Source of the DNA: Gordionus sp. m RMFG-2023 | Lineage: Eukaryota; Nematomorpha; Gordioida; Chordodea; Parachordodidae | Reading direction: 5' to 3' | Assembly: GCF_954871325.1 (NCBI RefSeq) | Contig: NC_088776.1 | Span: 41,186,569-41,250,568 of the forward strand | Length of the DNA stretch: 64,000 nucleotides | In this document: positions 58,470 through 64,000 of the stretch, one piece after another | How the letters are laid out: every line of letters begins with the position of its first letter | Position numbering within the stretch: position 1 is the first letter of the stretch | Notes under the pieces: generated by a model | Databases searched by the model: none | What the model saw: the letters and a program-made list of their open reading frames with translations, nothing else | Told to the model about the DNA's origin: nothing | Translations under genes and position numbers: made by a program

Positions 58470-59460
58470 TTTTTTTTGTACTACACAGTACATCTTTATT
58501 ACTCAACAATAATGTAAACTACACATTTTTCTCCTAATCGAACATGATCGTTATGCCTAATAATGGTATTCAAACTTAGATTAGCTAGTACCTTGCCCTT
58601 AGCCACTTAATTTATTTTATTATCAAATAAACGTGGCCAAACCATTTAGCCCACAATAAATTTGACCCTTTGATCTAACTGGATTGATTATATAATTATT
58701 TTTTTTAATCTTAACAAATCCAGAAACCTTGGTTCTTCGACCAAGAAACAACTCCGAAGGAGTGATACATTCATAGTTATGAGAATTAAGATAATATATT
58801 GAGACATATAAGCCTCACTTCTTTTCTAGTTTTTCTGAGCCAATTTTTTACAAGCGCCACCATCCTCTAAGCTTGTCCATTCAAGCTGGATATGGTGGAG
58901 CAAAAATGTGTTAGTGTTTGGTCTGTGACTCGGCACAAAATTGTTTAAAATCATCCCTCATAAAGGCTGGCCCTTCATCGGAAACAATAATATCCGATAA
59001 ACCGAACCTAGCCCATAATTTCCTTATTTTTTAATAACAATTTTTGTTGTATAACTATGTACTTCTTCATATTCTATCCACTTTTAATACGTATCAACTA
59101 CTAAAAAGTATGATTTTTTATTCAAATCAAAGAGTTCGACGTGGATACGGTCCCACGGTTCTTTCGATTTGTGCCAATTCTGCCTACCTCTTTACGGGGC
59201 ATAGCACGCTAATTAAAGAGAATACATCTCCTTGTAATTTTTTCAATATCATTACCCATCCCAGGCCTCTATACATATTCACGAGTCTAAGATTTTATTA
59301 TATCCCGACCCTGATGTCCGGCATGTAATAAATTTACAATTTTATTAAGCAATTTAAAATGAATTATGGCCCTATGTCCCCTCATTATACAATCATCCAC
59401 AACTGATAATTTTTTTTCAATTTTTTTATAAACTTTACAATTATTTCTCTATGGTTTTTT
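58470..59460 (-). pseudogene. Ty3/gypsy integrase region, broken
   Basis: HAGHQGRDIIKS begins the HHCC zinc domain near 59330, followed by RPGMGNDIEKITRRC near 59260. The core reads KEPWDRIHVELFDLNKKSYF near 59140, with E where the first catalytic D is expected (HVD in relatives). IIVSDEGPAFMRDDFKQFC near 58960 holds the second catalytic D. A worn APPYPA block is followed by the tail. At least five stops or shifts. Confidence 0.75.
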
Positions 59461-59465
59461 TCCCG

Positions 59466-60240
59466 TCAAGAATAATTTAGACTCATTTCTTTATTTTTTA
59501 AAGTATTGAACTTAAGATCCACCCAATTATTAGGGCCACCTCTTAACATATATGAAAGAGGACAAACCAATGAATTCTCTTTCTCCATTACTTTATTTTT
59601 ATTTAACTCGAGATCTTCTTCACTCGATCCCAACCTGGATAAAATATCAGGCAAACAATTTTCTTTGCCTCGGCGATATCTCAATTCCACATTAAAACCT
59701 CTCACTAATAACAACCAGCGTTGTAATCGTGGAGACAACATCAATTCTTGATTATCCTTTTTGAACAAATGAATTAATGGTTTATGATAGGTATAAATTA
59801 CAAACTTTTACCGATTAAATATTCACGGCATTTGGTATAACTAAAAATGACCGCTAATGCTTCTTGTTCAATAACGGAATATCGTGTTTCCACTTCTCGG
59901 AACTCGAAAAAAATATAAATGGTGTTTCCAAACCATCAATTAAATGTAGTAATGCATCTTCAACACTAGATGCATCAATGGCTAATATTATCTCTATATC
60001 GTTGTTAAACATACCAAAATCGACTCTTCCACAATTTTCCGCTTTAACATTTTAAATGCGATTTGTTGTTTATTGGCCCATTCAAAATGAACTCCCTTAT
60101 GTAATAATTTATATAAAGGTATTGCAATCCTTGCAAAATCATCCAAAATCTATGATAATAATTTACCTTACCCAAAAACGACTGCACTTTTGCTTTATTT
60201 GCTGGTAGCTTCATATTAGACATATTTCTCAAATTTCAGA
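59466..60240 (-). pseudogene. Ty3/gypsy RT connection and RNase H region, broken
   Basis: KVQSFLGKVNYYHRF near 60180 is the F-LG-x-x-NYY-R-F motif after the RT palm. An RNase H-like stretch near 59980 (ASSVEDALLHL) follows. RWLLLVRGFNVELRYRRGKE with NCLPDILSRL near 59640 is the end of RNase H (N-x-x-x-D-x-L-S-R). Confidence 0.8.
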
Positions 60241-60968
60241 GATTTTACCTCCATCCTATTAATTTGATGTCCCAAATAGATAACTTCTGTTACCCCAAAA
60301 ACACTTTTTTCACTTCTGGCCCTCAGATCTTTGTCACGAATTATTTTGAAAACTTCTTCCAAGCATTGATTATGTTGCGTCGATGTTACACCCGTTATCA
60401 ACACATCATCCATATAATAGAAAACTCTTTCTAGGCTCTGAAAAGCGGATGCCATTGTACGCTGAAAAATTGGCGCTGACATACTTAACCAAAAGTTAAC
60501 CTACAAAAGACAAATAATTCTTTAGGAGTCGTTATCATAAACAATTTATGAATTTCCTCCTTTAAAAGTAACTGTAAATATGCAGAAGATAAATCAACTT
60601 TAAAAATATTTTGCACCCTTTAAATTGACCAAAATTTTCTCAATTCTAGGCAATGGATATATTACTTCCACAACCCCTGGATTAAAAGTAACACGGAAAT
60701 CGGCACATAGCTTCAACTTTCCATTAGATTTTTTAACTGGAACCAATGGTGTGGCCCATTCACTATATTCAATTCGACTAATAATTCCATCATTTACCCA
60801 TTCGTCTAATCCGTCTTCTATTTCTTTTTTCCATTTAAAAAGAACTCGACATCCTAACGTTTCCTCAAAAATTATACAATATTTTTTAACTAAAATCTGT
60901 AAAGCATTAGTAACTTTATTTAACTCATTAATTTCAAAATTTACCATTTGATCTTTATCAATTTCCAT
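60241..60968 (-). pseudogene. Ty3/gypsy reverse transcriptase, broken
   Basis: From 60968: WVNDGIISRIEYSEWATPLV, then KSNGKLKLCADFRVTFNP and YPLPRIE (RT fingers). KVDLSSAYLQLL near 60580 holds motif A. After a stop, FYYMDDVLITG near 60420 holds motif C (YMDD), and FGVTEVIYLGHQI follows. The catalytic aspartates survive, but a stop separates motif A from motif C. Confidence 0.85.
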
Positions 60969-61370
60969 ATTTATTTTGGAGCTACTTGGCTCTATCTTTA
61001 CTTTTTCCGGATATGATTAACGACAGGACTCTTTCCTTCGTTTAATAAATTAGACATTTCTCTTTCTCTAATTTTATTTCCGATGCTATCCGCAATTAAT
61101 TTTTATTCAGAATAGCAACTAATTTGCTATCCATGTTAAGAAAAGCTCATATTACGAGGTCCGTTTTAGTAATCCAATCCCACCCCATAATTGTTTCTAC
61201 ATTTTTTTCTACCACTCATAAATCCAAACTTATGGTAGTATCGTTGAAAACAGTATCCCATTTGGTTTTACCCAAAATTTTAATTTCGGAGTCATCAAAT
61301 TGTTTAACACACATACTTTCTACTTAAATAATGCTATGCGGCCTATATTTGTAAAAATTTCCTCTAGGCA

Positions 61371-62600
61371 TTATAGAAATGCTAGCATATCAAACAATAT
61401 GTCAAAGTGCACATGATCTACCCTCAATTTTAACCGAGGACAAGAACATTCTTCATTCAATCTTTCAATCATTAAAATTTTATAGGTTTTAATCGGCTGA
61501 TTTATGTTTATTCTATCTGAAATATTAATTTCATTAGAATCTGAATTCATGCATAAATTCAACTCGGAATTTAGAGGCTTTTTAAAATCATTAATATATT
61601 TTTTAACAATACCCATAGGATATTTTTCCCATTTAAAATTATTATAACCCCTTTCAATCGGATTATAATGATATTTAATATTTTTCATTTTATCTCCATG
61701 ATAATAAAAATTTCTATCATAATCACTCCTCTTATGAGAGTTATATTTGGGTTTACAAATATCATACACTGAACAACGGTTCCCTTTATTTATTATACCG
61801 TCAGGATTTTTTACATTCTATTTATTGAAAAATTTATTATTATAATTCACCAGTTTCTCGACCTTTATATGATTTTACCCGCAACCATATAGTCAGTTTA
61901 CCTTATTTGACATTTCTGCACAATACATGGCCACATGTCCAAATTTCTTACATTTTAAACAAAAGCGTTAATCATCATTATCTGATTCTAACACTTCAAA
62001 TTTATTCGTGGTAATACCTGAAATTTTCCTTACATTGGTATTCCCCAATAACGCCTTTCATAAAGGAAAACCAACACAAAAATTTTGTTCTCTTACGATG
62101 CATGTTTCAGCTTTATTCCCCCTATAACCACACAGGCTGCATATAATATTATTTAAAGTATTTCTTTTATAATTAAAATTTGTACCTAATTTTTTATCCC
62201 TTGGAAAACCATTTGTTTCATTAAGACCATTCTTGCCACATATTTGACAATTACATTAATTATTATTCATATTAATCAATTTACATACATCCTGGTATAT
62301 AACCTTGATTATATCTTTCAATTCTTTTAAATCTTTTAGGATACCCACTGATCTAGCCAAACATTCTGGTTGGTCATCAATAATTACGCTAAATTTTTTA
62401 ACCACTTTTAGTTCATCATTCTTGATTTCATTTTAAATTACTTTCCAATTCCATTATTTTGTTCAAGTAATTATCCGATGCAACGGAATCTTTATTCAAT
62501 TCATTGGATACCTTTTTCAATACATCGGTATTACCATTTTCCACCTGTTCCTTCAGTTTCTAGAACACTATATTTAATTCAAGATTAATATTGTCCATAT
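61371..62600 (-). pseudogene. Ty3/gypsy gag nucleocapsid region, broken
   Basis: Three zinc-knuckle-like boxes: CQICGKNG near 62240 (worn), CSLCGYRGNKAETC near 62140 (H replaced by N) and an intact CLKCKKFGHVAMYC near 61950. A hydrophilic stretch (61769-61371) leads towards a worn protease region at 61100-61330. Confidence 0.7.
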
Positions 62601-62972
62601 TACTAGCAGATACAGTTTCAGATTATTTTCTACATTTCTTTATCAAATGTTTACTAATTACGAAGGATACATAGAAAATGAAAAACAAAAAAGCTATAAT
62701 TAAATTGTTGATTATATTAAATTTCTTATTAAGAACTTTATAATACAAAACTTTATGGAGTGAAACCTTGCTAAACATATCAGCCCTATTATTATAATTA
62801 AAATTAAAAACCATCCCATATTTCTTAAATTGCCTTACAAATTTTTTTAGTAGCACTGAGTTATGTTTAATTTTTATTGTAAATACATATATAAATTTTT
62901 TTTTTACCTTTGGGCTTTGGTAAACCAAAATGACCTGGGCTAAGAATCCTAGTCAATCCGGTACCAATATAT

Positions 62973-64000
62973 TGCACCTTGATATCTTGCAACTTTGCTC
63001 ACTAATATTTTCGATTAAGCTTTATAATAAAGGACACAATTCAAATCTATTAAACTTTTATTTATCAATTTTTCAGTAGTCAAAAATAATGCTTTTGCAA
63101 GGATGCTAACCCGGCAAAATTTTTGCTCGAGTTCGGTTTGGGTTCGGTTTAAGGTAAAATAAAAATAGGTGGGTTCGGTTCAGGGAAATATTTTTGAACC
63201 CGGGTTTGGTTCAGGGTTCAGCTTGGGTTTAAGAATTTTTGAATTGATAAAAATTCTATATTTAAATCATAATTAAAAAACTAGACATAAATTTGGTATA
63301 AAAAATAAATTTTTTATTTTATTTATAGGTAAAATATAGTTAAAAATACAAAACACAGTCATGTATCAATTTTAAAATTTAATGACATATTTCTTTAAAT
63401 TAACAATTCCAATATAATAATTTTTACTTTGACTTGTTCACTTTTATTTACCTCTAATTAATAATCATTGAGATAAGTTGAAAATTAAAAATAAATGGCG
63501 CAAATGAATTTAATTGTTTAAAATTTATAACACTCCAATAGGAATCTGAGAATAAATTTAAAAAATTTTAAGGCGTATAAGTTGTTTAAAATTTATTAAC
63601 ACTTCACTTAATTGGAAATTTGAAAATATTATAAAATCTCAAGTAAATTATTAATATTTGTATTTACAATTAATACAAATATCTTAATATATAATTTTAA
63701 ACAATACAATGAACCCGGTTGAACCCGGGTTCAAATAAAATTCACAAGTTTCGGTTCGGGGTTTTGAAAATTTTATAAACGGGATTCAAGTTCGGTTTCA
63801 TATTTTTGCCCCAAATACCCAGGTTTTCTTCTCCGGTTCGGTTCGAATTCCTAGTTTTTTATAAGAAAAATACAATAAATTTTATCCTATAATTTAATAA
63901 ATCCCCGAAAAAATTGGTATATATCAAATTTATATTTTGTTTATATTTCATTTGGATAGGTACTACCAAATTTATTTATAATATATGTTGCACTATAAGA
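62973..64000 (-). repeat. 5' LTR of the Ty3/gypsy element, split by a MITE, incomplete
   Basis: Matches the 3' LTR from its inner boundary to 63097, then continues at 63859 after a 762-bp insertion. The outer end lies beyond the window. Confidence 0.65.
63097..63858. mobile_element. GAACCC-type MITE, copy 2, inserted in the 5' LTR
   Basis: Begins GCAAGGATGCTAACCCGG and ends CGGTTCGAATTCCTA. It is collinear with 14279-15003, including the shared core TTAAAAACTAGACATAAATT. The 3' LTR at about 56936 shows the uninterrupted sequence (GTCAAAAATG..TTATAAGAAAAATA), so this is a clear insertion. Confidence 0.75.

Larger units (their letters stand above)
56819..64000 (-). mobile_element. Ty3/gypsy LTR retrotransposon, decayed, running off the window
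   Basis: Minus-strand order from the right: 5' LTR (from about 62973, running past 64000), primer-binding-like site TGGTACCGGATTGAC (about 62951-62965), gag-like region with zinc knuckles, worn protease region, RT, RNase H, integrase, purine tract GAGGGGGCAA (plus strand about 57546-57556), and 3' LTR. The 3' LTR starts TGTGACCGTCCC. Many stops and frameshifts break every frame. The integrase reads PWDRIHVELFDL and resembles the K02A2.6-like group of metazoan gypsy elements. Confidence 0.85.

Noticed and set aside
60625-60951. 108-codon plus-strand open frame
   Set aside because: Antisense of the reverse transcriptase fingers of the Ty3/gypsy element.
1-64000. tRNA, rRNA or CRISPR-like arrays
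   Set aside because: GGTTCGA-like motifs all lie in GAACCC MITEs; no cloverleaf, rRNA core or evenly spaced direct repeats were found by eye.

Overview
The window is strongly A+T-rich nuclear DNA, almost certainly from an invertebrate animal. Three things point there: spliced protein genes with very small GT..AG introns (37-49 bp), the standard stop codons, and a repeat set of hAT, Tc1/mariner, MULE-like, Ty3/gypsy and non-LTR elements of kinds familiar from animals. I cannot name the phylum. Small introns at the 5' end and large ones at the 3' end of a gene have been described in flatworms, but rotifers, nematodes and others are not excluded.

Host genes are few. The clear one is a complete nine-exon minus-strand homologue of human C11orf54 (PTD012, DUF1907, zinc-dependent ester hydrolase fold). 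It runs from 50841 to 37823 and codes for 353 residues. Its first five exons lie within 680 bp, its last four within 1.2 kb, and an 11,156-bp intron full of transposon debris separates the two blocks. A second gene (31458-31836, plus) is the C-terminal part of an OB-fold protein of RPA32/STN1 type with two 49-bp introns. A third (16060-16321, plus) is a two-exon 71-residue protein of unknown family with a 46-bp intron. An orphan terminal-exon-like frame lies at 5670-5856.

The rest is layered mobile DNA. 2.7-11 kb: hAT-like elements, including a 1.76-kb copy (8556-10311) inserted in the reading frame of another hAT transposase. 11.1-14.1 kb: a retrotransposon remnant, a Tc1-like DD34E element with long inverted repeats, and a minisatellite. 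14.3-21.6 kb: a MITE, the 71-residue gene, a second copy of the same hAT family (16746-18709) and a 2.09-kb foldback element with 9-bp target duplications (18943-21032). 21.7-29.6 kb: two copies of a non-LTR retrotransposon with a restriction-like nuclease tail, a full-length hAT element (23278-25485), and tandem monomers upstream of the longer retrotransposon copy. 30.8-37.8 kb: the OB-fold gene and several MITEs. 37.8-50.8 kb: the C11orf54 gene. 51-56.8 kb: a hairpin-rich repeat, MITEs and short tandem repeats. 56.8-64 kb: a decayed Ty3/gypsy element on the minus strand, with its 3' LTR at 56.82-57.55 kb and its 5' LTR starting near 62.97 kb, the latter split by a MITE.

All transposase and reverse-transcriptase frames seen are broken by stops or frameshifts. 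Many insertions still carry exact target-site duplications, which date them relative to one another. No RNA genes, CRISPR arrays or operons were found.
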